64,000 nucleotides of DNA from NCBI RefSeq assembly GCF_000612505.1, contig NZ_CP004078.1:4596001-4660000 (forward strand). The letters run 5' to 3'. The position numbers and the translations under genes were made by a program. The notes below the pieces were generated by a model that worked only from the letters and a program-made list of their open reading frames with translations, made no database searches and was not told the DNA's origin. Every line of letters begins with the position of its first letter. Positions within the stretch are counted from its first letter, which is position 1. This document shows positions 7,735 through 15,910 of the stretch, one piece after another. This stretch comes from Paenibacillus sabinae T27. GTDB lineage: Bacteria > Bacillota > Bacilli > Paenibacillales > Paenibacillaceae.

Positions 7735-8535
7735 TCAAGCCTGATAGCCGTAAGTATCCATTCTTAAATCTCTTAAATAGGGTGTTAGCTTGGAGCATTC
7801 GTCCGCTTCATCCAGATCGATCTCCAGCACCTGCATGTCTTCTTCACTCAGATTGCCGCTGACGATGAGCTCGCCCTTCGGATTCGCCAGCTTGTTGTTG
7901 CCGAACAGCCGCAGACTGCCGCCCACGCCGTTGATGCCAGCCACAAAGCAGGTATTTTCAAGCGCCCTTGCCGGATAATAAATATCCCATCTGTGCTTGT
8001 CTTCCAGTGAAAAAGCGGACGGCGTGACGATCAGCTTCGCCCCTTGCAGAGCTAGAGTACGCGCGGCCTCCGGGAAACCAGCATCGTAACAAATCAGGAC
8101 GCCGAGCTTGCCGAAATCAAGTTCATACGGAGAACAAACGTCCCCGGGTTTAAAAAACTTCCTCTCATCCTCCCACAGATGAACCTTGCTGTACGTACCC
8201 GCGAGTTCTCCGTTTCGCCTAATAATAACGGCGCCATTGGCGGTCCCGCCCTCGTCCAGCTTTAGGGCCATCCCAAGCACGATGTTAATGTTATGCGTCT
8301 GTGCAGCTTCGCGGAATGCCCGAACCGTCGAACCGCCTGTGTCCTCGGCCAGCTCATGATAGCGGTCGCCGATCACGTCGGTATTATATCCAGTGATGCA
8401 CAGTTCCGGGAACACGATCAGATCGGCCCCCTGCCGCGATGCCTGCTCAACGAACTCCAGGCCTTTGCGGACATTCGCGGCGATGTCCATCAGCGCGCTT
8501 TCGAACTGCACCAGCGCCAGTTTAACCGTCGCCAA
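7735..8535 (-). CDS. Carbon-nitrogen hydrolase (nitrilase superfamily)
   Basis: A 266-residue cytoplasmic hydrolase of the nitrilase superfamily, amidase or N-carbamoyl-amino-acid hydrolase type. The catalytic triad is clear: E44 (VFPELCITGY), K117 (YSKVHLW) and C149 (LICYDAGFPE). I take the TTG at 8535 as start because an AAGGAGGGG ribosome site lies just upstream and the protein then opens with ATVKLALVQ as family members do; the longer frame to 8688 overlaps the ABC ATPase gene. In the operon it would hydrolyse an amide, nitrile or carbamoyl group of the imported compound. Confidence 0.88.
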   Translation of the reverse strand: MATVKLALVQFESALMDIAANVRKGLEFVEQASRQGADLIVFPELCITGYNTDVIGDRYHELAEDTGGSTVRAFREAAQTHNINIVLGMALKLDEGGTANGAVIIRRNGELAGTYSKVHLWEDERKFFKPGDVCSPYELDFGKLGVLICYDAGFPEAARTLALQGAKLIVTPSAFSLEDKHRWDIYYPARALENTCFVAGINGVGGSLRLFGNNKLANPKGELIVSGNLSEEDMQVLEIDLDEADECSKLTPYLRDLRMDTYGYQA

Positions 8536-8574
8536 GCGTTTCCCCTCCTTACGATTCATTCCTGGTTCAATTAA

Positions 8575-8592
8575 AGGCTGACACTTCAGCCT
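8575..8592 (-). other. Intercistronic hairpin
   Basis: A 7-bp perfect stem (AGGCTGA with TCAGCCT, 4-nt loop) lies between the ABC ATPase and nitrilase genes, with a short T-rich stretch after it. It may reduce readthrough or mark an mRNA processing point. Confidence 0.4.
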
Positions 8593-8602
8593 CATGTTAT
8601 GT

Positions 8603-9319
8603 TCAGTACTGTGTAATCTGGTTAAGGAATTGCATAAGACGGGGATGCTTGCCGGCTTGTTCGAGCTGCGAAGAAGGCAGATCTTCAACCACCTGTCCCT
8701 GGTCCATAAAAATAATGCGGTCGCCTACCCGGCGCGCGAATTCCATTTCATGCGTAACGATGACGACGGTCATGCCGTCCTTGGCCAAATCCGAGATAAC
8801 GTCCAGAACCTCGGCCGTCATCTCGGGATCAAGCGCCGAGGTGGGCTCGTCGAACAGCATCAGCTTCGGATTCATGGCAAGCGCCCGCGCAATGGCGATG
8901 CGCTGCTGCTGCCCTCCGGACAGCTGCTCGGGATAATGCTCTGCCCGGTCTTTCAAACGTACCCGTTCCAGCAGTTGAATCGCGCGCGAGCGAACTTCCT
9001 GCTCTTTTTCGCCGCGCACCACCTTCGGAGCCAGCATAATATTCTGAATCGCGTTCAGATGCTGGAACAGATCAAACGATTGAAAGACCATGCCGATTTC
9101 CGCTCTTGCATGCCGCGATCCGTTAACGTCCTGTCCGTTGTACCGAATCTGTCCGCCGTCGATGGGCTCAAGTCCCGCCATGCATCGCAGCAGCGTAGAC
9201 TTGCCGGAACCGGAAGGTCCGATAATAACCACCCGCTCGCCCTCTTGAATATTGAGTGAGACCTCTTTCAGGATCGGATCGTCATGATATTGCTTGAACA
9301 CCCGCTCGATTTGCAGCAC
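8603..9319 (-). CDS. Polar amino acid ABC importer, ATPase subunit
   Basis: A 238-residue ATP-binding protein of the GlnQ/HisP type that powers amino-acid uptake. Walker A GPSGSGKST is at 34-42, the signature LSGGQQQR at 133-140 and Walker B ending DEPT at 157-160, all intact and at the usual spacing. It follows its permease gene by 28 bp. With the permease and lipoprotein it forms a complete importer; homodimers of this subunit should bind a homodimeric permease because only one permease gene is present. Confidence 0.93.
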   Translation of the reverse strand: MLQIERVFKQYHDDPILKEVSLNIQEGERVVIIGPSGSGKSTLLRCMAGLEPIDGGQIRYNGQDVNGSRHARAEIGMVFQSFDLFQHLNAIQNIMLAPKVVRGEKEQEVRSRAIQLLERVRLKDRAEHYPEQLSGGQQQRIAIARALAMNPKLMLFDEPTSALDPEMTAEVLDVISDLAKDGMTVVIVTHEMEFARRVGDRIIFMDQGQVVEDLPSSQLEQAGKHPRLMQFLNQITQY

Positions 9320-9347
9320 AGTGTCCGACCTCCTTCCATTATCAGGC

Positions 9348-10064
9348 TTATAGAATTGACTTTCCGCGCTTCATCAGCGAGAACAATGGGGATTTGCGTT
9401 TTCGGGAACGGGTTATATCCATCCGCCGCTCCAGGTAAGATTGGATGAACGTGAACAGCGCCGTAAAGACAAGGTAATAAATGACGGCCGCGATCAGCGT
9501 GTCCACATAATCAAAGTTGGCGCTGGCCGTCTGCTGAGCAGTCAGCAGCAGATCGGTGTAGCCAACGACCGAGGCCATCGCCGAGGTCTTCAGCATGCCG
9601 ATGAACTGGTTGGCGGTCGGCGGCACGATAACCCGAAACGCCTGGGGAAGAACAACGTAGCGCATCCGCTGCCAGCTGTTCATGCCGAGGGCATTGGCGG
9701 CGCGATGCTGCCCTTTGCCCACTGACGCCAGGCCGGACCGCACAATTTCCGCCATGTAGGCCGCCTCGTTCAGCGCGAGCGCGACGAACGCTGACTGGAA
9801 CCCGGTCAGCCTGATTCCGAACTGGGGCAGCGCCGTGTACACAAAGATCAGCTGCACAAGCACCGGAATCCCGCGAAAAATCCAGATATACGAAGCCGCG
9901 AATCCCTGCAGCAGTTTCCATTTTGACATTTTGGCAAGTGCAATGATAAATCCAAGCAAGACGGCGACAATCTGCGACACCAGCGTGAGCTTCATTGTAT
10001 TTATGGCTCCGTCCAGAAAAGCCCGGGAACCGAGATAAGCCCAAACGCCTTCAACAAATTCCAT
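9348..10064 (-). CDS. Polar amino acid ABC importer, permease subunit
   Basis: A 238-residue inner-membrane protein of the HisM/GlnP family with about five membrane segments. The EAA loop that docks the ATPase is visible as EAAYMAEIVRSGLASVGKGQ (about 98-117). Only one permease is encoded, so the channel is probably a homodimer, unlike the two-permease ectoine importer Ehu. A long hairpin separates it from the binding-protein gene upstream. Confidence 0.93.
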   Translation of the reverse strand: MEFVEGVWAYLGSRAFLDGAINTMKLTLVSQIVAVLLGFIIALAKMSKWKLLQGFAASYIWIFRGIPVLVQLIFVYTALPQFGIRLTGFQSAFVALALNEAAYMAEIVRSGLASVGKGQHRAANALGMNSWQRMRYVVLPQAFRVIVPPTANQFIGMLKTSAMASVVGYTDLLLTAQQTASANFDYVDTLIAAVIYYLVFTALFTFIQSYLERRMDITRSRKRKSPLFSLMKRGKSIL

Positions 10065-10088
10065 GTTAGAACCTCCTTATTACAGCAT

Positions 10089-10136
10089 CCGCCGGATTCG
10101 GACGAGAAAGTGATGCATCTGACGCGAATCCGGCGG
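10089..10136 (-). other. Long intercistronic hairpin after the binding-protein gene
   Basis: A perfect 12-bp stem (CCGCCGGATTCG with CGAATCCGGCGG) with a 24-nt loop lies between the binding-protein and permease genes. No T-run follows. Such hairpins commonly protect the upstream message from 3' decay and raise binding-protein levels over permease levels; that role is inferred here. Confidence 0.6.
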
Positions 10137-10159
10137 CTGTTTATGCAGAGTGCTATTGA

Positions 10160-11035
10160 TTACTTGAAATAACTCATTTCAGCCGGCAGATGGTATTTCT
10201 CCATCAATTGCTTGTAGGTACCGTTCTCAACGACTTTCTTAAGCGCGGTCTCGATCGCCGTCTTCGTTTCCGTATCGCCCTTGCGAACGGCAATTCCGAT
10301 CTTCGTATCCGCGCCGAAGGAGCCCGCGATTTCAAATACGCCCGGTTTCTCCTCTTGCAGATATGCGGCTCCCGGAGAAGAGTGGAGGAATGCGTCGGCA
10401 CGGCCCTGTTCGGTTGCAAGAACGGCGTCGTTGGCCGTCGGGAGCGCCAAAATTTTAATTTCCGGCTTACCGGCCTGCTTCAGCTTAACGTTATGTTCGC
10501 GAACGTTGATTTCCTCGACAGCACCGCGTGTAACGGCGACCGTGAGATTGGACAGATCATCCATGCTTTTGACGCCTTTCGGATTGCCGCTCTTCACAAC
10601 GATGGAGTCAGCCAGTCCCATGTAAGGAATGAAGTCTACTTGCTCTTCCCGTTCGGGCTTGATATACATGGCGGAATTGATGATGTCGATCCGCTTGCCC
10701 TGCAGCGCCGGAATCAGTCCGTCGAAGTTCATCGACTGGATTTTGACCTCTACGCCCATTTCCTTGGCAATCGCTTGTCCCAGTTCAATGTCGAAGCCGG
10801 TGAATTCATTGTTCACCATGTACTCGAATGGAGGAAACGTAGCGGCCGTGCCATAGGTCAGGAACCCTTTTTCAACCAAAAAAGATGGAGCTGCGGCTGC
10901 GGTTTCCTGCGGCTTGCTGCTTCCGGCCGGGGACGAAGCCTGCCCTCCGTTTGCGCTGTTTGTTCCACATGCGCTCAATACAGCAGCTACCAATACCAAC
11001 ATTGCACAAACCAGCATCTTGGTGTTCTTCATCAT
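10160..11035 (-). CDS. Polar amino acid ABC importer, substrate-binding lipoprotein
   Basis: A 291-residue secreted binding protein anchored as a lipoprotein. The signal peptide ends in the lipobox LSAC followed by a Gly/Ser-rich linker and then a type 2 periplasmic-binding fold of the amino-acid family (YGTAATFPPFEYMVNNEFTG, then FDIELGQAIAKEMG). The ATG at 11035 has a GGAGAGG site 8 bp upstream that overlaps the end of the GntR gene. It captures the substrate outside the cell; the ligand cannot be named, but the fold binds amino acids and small zwitterions including ectoine. Confidence 0.92.
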   Translation of the reverse strand: MMKNTKMLVCAMLVLVAAVLSACGTNSANGGQASSPAGSSKPQETAAAAPSFLVEKGFLTYGTAATFPPFEYMVNNEFTGFDIELGQAIAKEMGVEVKIQSMNFDGLIPALQGKRIDIINSAMYIKPEREEQVDFIPYMGLADSIVVKSGNPKGVKSMDDLSNLTVAVTRGAVEEINVREHNVKLKQAGKPEIKILALPTANDAVLATEQGRADAFLHSSPGAAYLQEEKPGVFEIAGSFGADTKIGIAVRKGDTETKTAIETALKKVVENGTYKQLMEKYHLPAEMSYFK

Positions 11036-11040
11036 CACGT

Positions 11041-11721
11041 TTACCTCTCCTCGCTGTTCTCGTTATTTTGCATGACACTTAGTACGACTTTCTGGGTCTT
11101 CCGATTGTGTTCAACCAGGAAACGGCTCGCTTCCTCCGCTTCCTTGCGGGTCATCAGCTCCACCAGATGGCGGTGCTCGTTAAGAGAACCGTCAACCATT
11201 CCGGGCTGAATTAAAAGAATACGGCGGTAACGCTCGCTCTGCTCCCATAGCCGTTCAATGATCGACATCAGTACCGGACGCTGCGCGAGACCGTAAATGA
11301 ACATATGAAACTCACGGTTGGCGGCCAGGATCGCTTCGGTATCGAGACTCTCTTGATACGCAAGCTCCTCCTGTTTCTGAATCATGCCGTTAAGAAGAGT
11401 GACATCCTCCGGCGTAAGCTGCTCAGTCGCAAGCTGCACAGCCAATCCTTCCAAATTGCAGCGCACCAGATAAATATCTTCGAGATGCTGCGCCGACAGC
11501 GGGGTAACCGTTACGCCCCTGTGCGAATGCAGCAGCACCAGATCCTGGGCCGCCAGCTTGTCCAAAGCGCTGCGAACCGGCATTTTGCTCACCCCGAGGC
11601 GGGCGGCGACGGCGTCTTGGTCGATTTTCTCACCAGGAGCCAATTCGCCGGATAACACCCACTGCTTGAGAACGGAGTATACATGCTCCGACGCGGTGAC
11701 AAAGGTTGGAATTCTACTCAA
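11041..11721 (-). CDS. GntR-family regulator, FCD type
   Basis: A 226-residue transcription factor with an N-terminal winged helix (about 12-75, including DAVAARLGVSKMPVRSALDK) and a C-terminal all-helical FCD ligand domain with metal-type histidines (REFHMFIYG and NEHRHLVELM). It is the first gene of the catabolic operon and faces the enolase-superfamily gene. Two identical palindromes, one in front of each divergent gene, are its likely operators, giving autoregulation and substrate-relieved repression of the whole locus. Confidence 0.9.
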   Translation of the reverse strand: MSRIPTFVTASEHVYSVLKQWVLSGELAPGEKIDQDAVAARLGVSKMPVRSALDKLAAQDLVLLHSHRGVTVTPLSAQHLEDIYLVRCNLEGLAVQLATEQLTPEDVTLLNGMIQKQEELAYQESLDTEAILAANREFHMFIYGLAQRPVLMSIIERLWEQSERYRRILLIQPGMVDGSLNEHRHLVELMTRKEAEEASRFLVEHNRKTQKVVLSVMQNNENSEER

Positions 11722-11756
11722 TCATTCAGCATCTCCTTTCTAAAATTCCAAGATCG

Positions 11757-11774
11757 GATATTTGATCAAATATC
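11757..11774. promoter_or_regulatory. GntR operator palindrome, operon side
   Basis: A perfect 18-bp palindrome, GATATTTGATCAAATATC, lies downstream of the operon promoter and upstream of the regulator start, a roadblock position. The identical sequence recurs at 11963-11980. Confidence 0.8.
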
Positions 11775-11785
11775 AACGATCAATG

Positions 11786-11814
11786 ATTACCTGTGACATA
11801 GGTCACATTGTAAA
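11786..11814 (-). promoter_or_regulatory. Operon promoter enclosing a CRP/Fnr-like box
   Basis: On the minus strand TTTACA (11809-11814) and GGTAAT (11786-11791) are separated by 17 bp. The spacer is almost entirely filled by the perfect inverted repeat TGTGACATAGGTCACA (11792-11807), which fits the TGTGA-N6-TCACA recognition sequence of CRP/Fnr-family regulators. A protein bound there would repress this promoter. Confidence 0.6.
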
Positions 11815-11926
11815 GGGTGTTTCGACAAACTGTCAATAAAAATATCTCAAATTGTTAATATATCTGTCATGTCGTCGAAATATCTTCCATAGAGTCGAAA
11901 AAATAAAAGTTTTGTCGATTTTTTTG

Positions 11927-11980
11927 TTGCTAATCGCACTTTTGTGTGACTATAATTACTGTGATATTTGATCAAATATC
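11927..11980 (+). promoter_or_regulatory. Promoter of the enolase-superfamily gene with GntR operator
   Basis: TTGCTA (11927-11932), an 18-bp spacer and TATAAT (11951-11956) form a sigma-A promoter. The palindrome GATATTTGATCAAATATC (11963-11980) begins 6 bp after the -10 box and covers the expected transcription start, a classic repressor position. Confidence 0.75.
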
Positions 11981-12075
11981 AATTTTCTATCTAATTCCGC
12001 ATCAAAATCTTCAAATTACGTTAGATTTAGTAACATCACTTTCTTCGCTACCGAATGAAAAACGAGGTGTCAGCT

Positions 12076-13209
12076 ATGCTTATTTCCCAAATCGATGTAT
12101 TCAGATGCGACCTTCCGCTCTCTCCGCCGTTCACTCATTCTTCTTCCGGAACCGTCACTCACCTGAAAGAAATCTACCTGCGGATTACGGCCGATTCCGG
12201 TGTCAGCGGCTGGAGCGAAGTTCGCGGCAACTGTGAATATGTCACCGGCGACACGCCCGAAAGGGTGGCCGCCGTTCTTACGCATACACTAGGCCCCGCA
12301 CTGCTCGGAAAGCCCGTGATGAACAGAAATAGGATCAACGCCCAGCTCGACAGGCTGATTAACGGAAACAGCGCGGCCCGCGCCGCCGTGGATATTGCCC
12401 TGCTTGATCTTATGGGCAAGGAGTTGAAAGTGTCTGTCGCCGAGGTTTTGGGAGGAAGGATGCGGGATTCCATCCCGAGCGACGCCACCATCGCCTTCGG
12501 CACGCCGGATGAAGCCGAAGAGGAAGCGGCCCGGTATTTGCAGGCCGGCTTCCGGACTATCAAGGTGAGAGTCGGCCCGGACCGGGCCGCTGATCTTGAA
12601 CGGGTGCGGCGGGCCAGAGCCGTTATTGACTCGTTCGGGCTGGGCGGAGAAGTTCTTCTGTGTGTCGATGCCAATCAGGGGTGGACGCCCAAGCAAGCGG
12701 CCCTTCGCCTGAGGGAACTCGAAGCGCTCGGTGTAGAATGGGTGGAGCAGCCCGTGCCTGCTGACGACTTCTCCGGTCTGAAACAGGTCCGGCAGCAGAC
12801 ACGGGCCGCTGTCGTGGCCGACGAGAGCTGCCGCACGTGCGCAGATGTCGCCCGGATTGCCGCCGAGGGTGCGGCCGATATTGTTCACTTGAAGCTTGTA
12901 AAGGCGGGATCGGTATCCAATCTGCTGCGGATGATGGCGGTCGCCGAATCCTTCGGCATCCCGTATATGCTCGGGCAGATGGACGAGGGGCGGCTGGCTA
13001 CCGCCGCTCTGCTGCAAATCGCGGCGGCATCGCGCGCCAGCCATTTTGAAGTATGGGGATTCCAGCGGGTCCGCCCCGAAGACGATCCCGCTAGTACGCT
13101 TACAGTATCGAACGGAGCCGTATCCGTTCCCGAAGGCCCCGGACTGGGAGTCACCGTCGATGAATCCCGCTTGACCCTGATTGCCAGCCTGTCCGCAGAC
13201 GCAATATAA
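12076..13209 (+). CDS. Enolase-superfamily enzyme, muconate-lactonizing-enzyme subgroup
   Basis: A 377-residue enzyme with the enolase N-terminal capping domain and C-terminal barrel. Metal ligands are visible in CVDANQG, WVEQPV and VADESC, and the sixth-strand lysine in HLKLVKAG. The second-strand acid/base motif, normally KxK, reads IKVRV, so its second lysine is arginine. Members of the subgroup racemise or epimerise amino-acid derivatives, cycloisomerise or dehydrate. I chose the ATG at 12076, which has a GAGGTG site, over the in-frame ATG at 12055. It is divergent from the catabolic operon and shares its operator, so it should act on the same substrate, perhaps converting stereoisomers. 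Confidence 0.85.
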   Translation: MLISQIDVFRCDLPLSPPFTHSSSGTVTHLKEIYLRITADSGVSGWSEVRGNCEYVTGDTPERVAAVLTHTLGPALLGKPVMNRNRINAQLDRLINGNSAARAAVDIALLDLMGKELKVSVAEVLGGRMRDSIPSDATIAFGTPDEAEEEAARYLQAGFRTIKVRVGPDRAADLERVRRARAVIDSFGLGGEVLLCVDANQGWTPKQAALRLRELEALGVEWVEQPVPADDFSGLKQVRQQTRAAVVADESCRTCADVARIAAEGAADIVHLKLVKAGSVSNLLRMMAVAESFGIPYMLGQMDEGRLATAALLQIAAASRASHFEVWGFQRVRPEDDPASTLTVSNGAVSVPEGPGLGVTVDESRLTLIASLSADAI

Positions 13210-13246
13210 ACAGCCTCTTGAATCGCGAATATACTTATAGAAGCAA

Positions 13247-13287
13247 AACAGCAAGCCTCCGAATGACCGGAAGCTTGCTGTTTTTTT
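13247..13287 (+). terminator. Terminator of the enolase-superfamily gene
   Basis: Stem AACAGCAAGC with GCTTGCTGTT, followed by seven T. The element is nearly identical to the one at 17133-17167. Confidence 0.85.
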
Positions 13288-13441
13288 ATAATAACTATTC
13301 CCCCCACAAGCCAACACACCAGGCAACAGGAAAATTATGCATCTATCCGAAGCTACGGGCGTATTCAATGATATACCTTTAACTGAAATCATAGCCCTAA
13401 ATATTGGAAGTAAGGTATCCTATATAAAGGAGGTGCGTCTT

Positions 13442-14185
13442 TTGAACAGCTCAAGACTTATGAAGCTGCTGGGGCTTATTGCCGGAGTTGCAGTCCTGGA
13501 TATTGTAATTCTGTCTCCGGGTTTAGCAGGGGTGGAAATCGGCGGTGAAAGTGCTCTGGAGACAGCTTCGGGAGTAACCCTACTGGTTATTAGTCTCCTT
13601 GTGCTGCTGTACGGGAGTTATGCTTTACTGTTTAAACCTCCTGTTCTGACACCTGTGAAAAACATGAAAACGCATGAGGACTATATAACAGCGCTTAACC
13701 ATTACAGAAATGCAAATGTGTTAAAGAAGGATATTTCTCTCTCGCTGGATCAGCTTGACCGGCTGGAGAAGAAGAAAACCACCTTATTGGACGTCCTCAG
13801 CCAAAGATTTGATCCGGCGGAGCTAAGCTACAAGAAGTTTCACTCTGTCATTGATGAAGTCGGGCAGCTTTTTTACCTGAATATCAAGGGAATCCTGAAT
13901 AAGCTCAGTGTATTCGATGCTTCAGAGCTCTCCGCTTTCACCAGCGAGCAGAAGCTCGCGCAGTTTTCCAATAAACTGGTTCAGGAAAAAACCGCTCTGC
14001 ACAACGAGTACTTGACCTCCGTAGCGGGATACCTTGGCGCAAATGAAGAAATTCTGCTGAAGCTAGACAAGCTGCTGCTGGAAATCTCCCAATTGGACAG
14101 CATGGATTATCAAAATATTGAGGATATGCCGTGCATGCAGGAAATGGATGCATTGATCAAGCAGACGAAGTTCTATAAGCAATGA
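13442..14185 (+). CDS. Two-TM membrane protein with helical cytoplasmic domain, first gene of a VWA-TelA cassette
   Basis: A 247-residue protein with two N-terminal membrane segments (about 7-25 and 45-66) and then a long, mostly helical, charged region (about 75-247) likely to form coiled coils (SLDQLDRLEKKKTTLLDVL). I place the start at the TTG at 13442 because a full AAGGAGGTG site lies just upstream; the ATG at 13337 has no such site. Its position before a TelA-family gene recalls XpaC, which adjoins a TelA homologue in Bacillus, but I do not claim homology. It probably anchors the complex to the membrane. The next gene starts 13 bp after its stop. Confidence 0.75.
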   Translation: MNSSRLMKLLGLIAGVAVLDIVILSPGLAGVEIGGESALETASGVTLLVISLLVLLYGSYALLFKPPVLTPVKNMKTHEDYITALNHYRNANVLKKDISLSLDQLDRLEKKKTTLLDVLSQRFDPAELSYKKFHSVIDEVGQLFYLNIKGILNKLSVFDASELSAFTSEQKLAQFSNKLVQEKTALHNEYLTSVAGYLGANEEILLKLDKLLLEISQLDSMDYQNIEDMPCMQEMDALIKQTKFYKQ

Positions 14186-14198
14186 GAGGGAGATGAGC

Positions 14199-15887
14199 AT
14201 GGCTGGAAAAAGTAAAGCGTTTGTGGTGTTGGGAGTTATCGCAGTGGCTGTTTTTGCTCTTGTATATTTCGGGATCAGTTTAACCTCCAATTTAGGTAAA
14301 AGCCAGACACAGGTAACCGCGGAAGACGCGACCAAGCAGCTGGATAAACTGTACAAAAGCATTTCTGTAACTTCCGCGGAACCGGTAAAGGGTCAGATCG
14401 ACCTTGATCCTGCATCTGTCGGCGACTCCTTGCCCGATATCTCCAAATTCCCTATTTCCGTAGCCAATACAACGGACAGTTTCATTGAAATTTTCTCTTC
14501 TACGGAGAAGTCAGGAACCGGCGTAGACGGGTGGTTGAACGAAGTAGCGACAGACTTCAACAATTCCAATTTTATGGTGAATGGGAAACCGGTCTCGGTC
14601 AAGATCCGCAATATTGCCTCGGGAACAGCCGCAGATTATATAAAGTCGGGCAAGTATGTGCCGGATGCCTTCACACCTTCCAATGAGCTGTGGGGCGAAA
14701 TGGTCAAAGCGCAAGGCATCCCCATTCAGCTTGTATCGAAGCGTCTTACCGGGAATGTAGCCGGTATTGTAACAACCAAGAAAAAGTATGACGAGCTCGT
14801 GGATAAATACGGCTCCTTGAATATCAAGACGGTTACAGACGCTATTGCCAATAACGAGCTGGCTATGGGGTATACCGATCCTTTCGCCAGTTCCACCGGC
14901 CTCAACTTTCTGGTGACCGCCCTTCAGACGTTTGACAGCTCGGATTTACTAGGGGATAAGGCGGTTCAAGGGTTTGAGAAATTCCAGGCCAATGTCCCTT
15001 TCACCGCGTCTACAACTTTGCAAATGCGTGACGCGGCCAAGTCGGGAATGCTTGACGCTTTTGTCCTGGAGTACCAAACGTATGTCAATGCGCCGGATCT
15101 GAAGAGCGGCTACGTATTCACTCCTTTTGGCGTAAGGCATGACAGTCCGCTGTATGCTTTGGGCAATTTACCTCAAGATAAGCTGGACATTATCAAGAAG
15201 TTTGCGGAGTTCGCCGAGCAGGATAAGTATCAGAAATCAGCTGCGGACAAAGGGTTCAATGGTCTGCCGGATTACCACTCCGAGCTTAACGCGGTTGACG
15301 GTACCCTTCTCTCCTCCGCCCAGAAGCTGTGGAAGGAAAAGAAGAACGGGAATAAGCCGATCGCAGCGGTATTTGTGGCCGATGTATCCGGAAGTATGGA
15401 TGGTGAGCCTCTCAACCGGTTAAGAGAGTCGTTATTAAAAGGTCAAAAGTACCTCGGCAGGGACAACAGCATTGGGTTGGTTTCTTACTCCAGTGAAGTG
15501 TCCATCAATCTTCCGATTGGGAAATACGACGCGAATCAGCAGTCTATGTTTGTGGGAGCCGTTAACAGCCTGCAGGCTGGCGGCGGTACAGCTACTTTTG
15601 ACGGAATTGTGGTGGCCATGAAAATGCTTCAAGATGAGCTAACGGCTCACCCTGATGTTAAACCCGTAATCTTTGTCTTAAGCGACGGGGAAACGAATGA
15701 AGGGCATTCGCTCGATGAAATCAGAGGGTTAATTGAAACCTATAAAATCCCGGTATACACGATTGGCTATAATGCGAACATCCAGGCGCTGCAAAGCATT
15801 TCAAGTATCAACGAGGCGGCCAGCATCAACGCGGATACGGACGATGTTGTGTATAAGATCGGTAATTTGCTCAACGTGCAAATGTGA
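14199..15887 (+). CDS. Membrane-anchored substrate-binding-like domain fused to a VWA domain
   Basis: A 562-residue protein: one N-terminal membrane segment (about 7-27), a linker, a type 2 periplasmic-binding-like domain (about 88-350; motifs such as SGTAADYIKSGKYVPDAFTP), and a C-terminal von Willebrand factor A domain (about 386-562). The metal-ion-dependent adhesion site is intact: D395-x-S397-x-S399 in DVSGSMDG, a threonine in GGGTATFDG and D496 in LSDGETN. The topology puts both domains outside the cell if the segment is an uncleaved signal anchor. The ATG at 14199 suits the GAGGGAG site better than the ATG two codons earlier. A metal-dependent protein contact sensitive to a bound ligand is inferred. 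Confidence 0.85.
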   Translation: MAGKSKAFVVLGVIAVAVFALVYFGISLTSNLGKSQTQVTAEDATKQLDKLYKSISVTSAEPVKGQIDLDPASVGDSLPDISKFPISVANTTDSFIEIFSSTEKSGTGVDGWLNEVATDFNNSNFMVNGKPVSVKIRNIASGTAADYIKSGKYVPDAFTPSNELWGEMVKAQGIPIQLVSKRLTGNVAGIVTTKKKYDELVDKYGSLNIKTVTDAIANNELAMGYTDPFASSTGLNFLVTALQTFDSSDLLGDKAVQGFEKFQANVPFTASTTLQMRDAAKSGMLDAFVLEYQTYVNAPDLKSGYVFTPFGVRHDSPLYALGNLPQDKLDIIKKFAEFAEQDKYQKSAADKGFNGLPDYHSELNAVDGTLLSSAQKLWKEKKNGNKPIAAVFVADVSGSMDGEPLNRLRESLLKGQKYLGRDNSIGLVSYSSEVSINLPIGKYDANQQSMFVGAVNSLQAGGGTATFDGIVVAMKMLQDELTAHPDVKPVIFVLSDGETNEGHSLDEIRGLIETYKIPVYTIGYNANIQALQSISSINEAASINADTDDVVYKIGNLLNVQM

Positions 15888-15910
15888 TTTCTATTTTAGG
15901 AGGGGTTACC

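Noticed and set aside
12289..13392. Minus-strand frame of 367 codons opposite the enolase-superfamily gene
   Set aside because: Shadow frame that also reads through the terminator at 13247.
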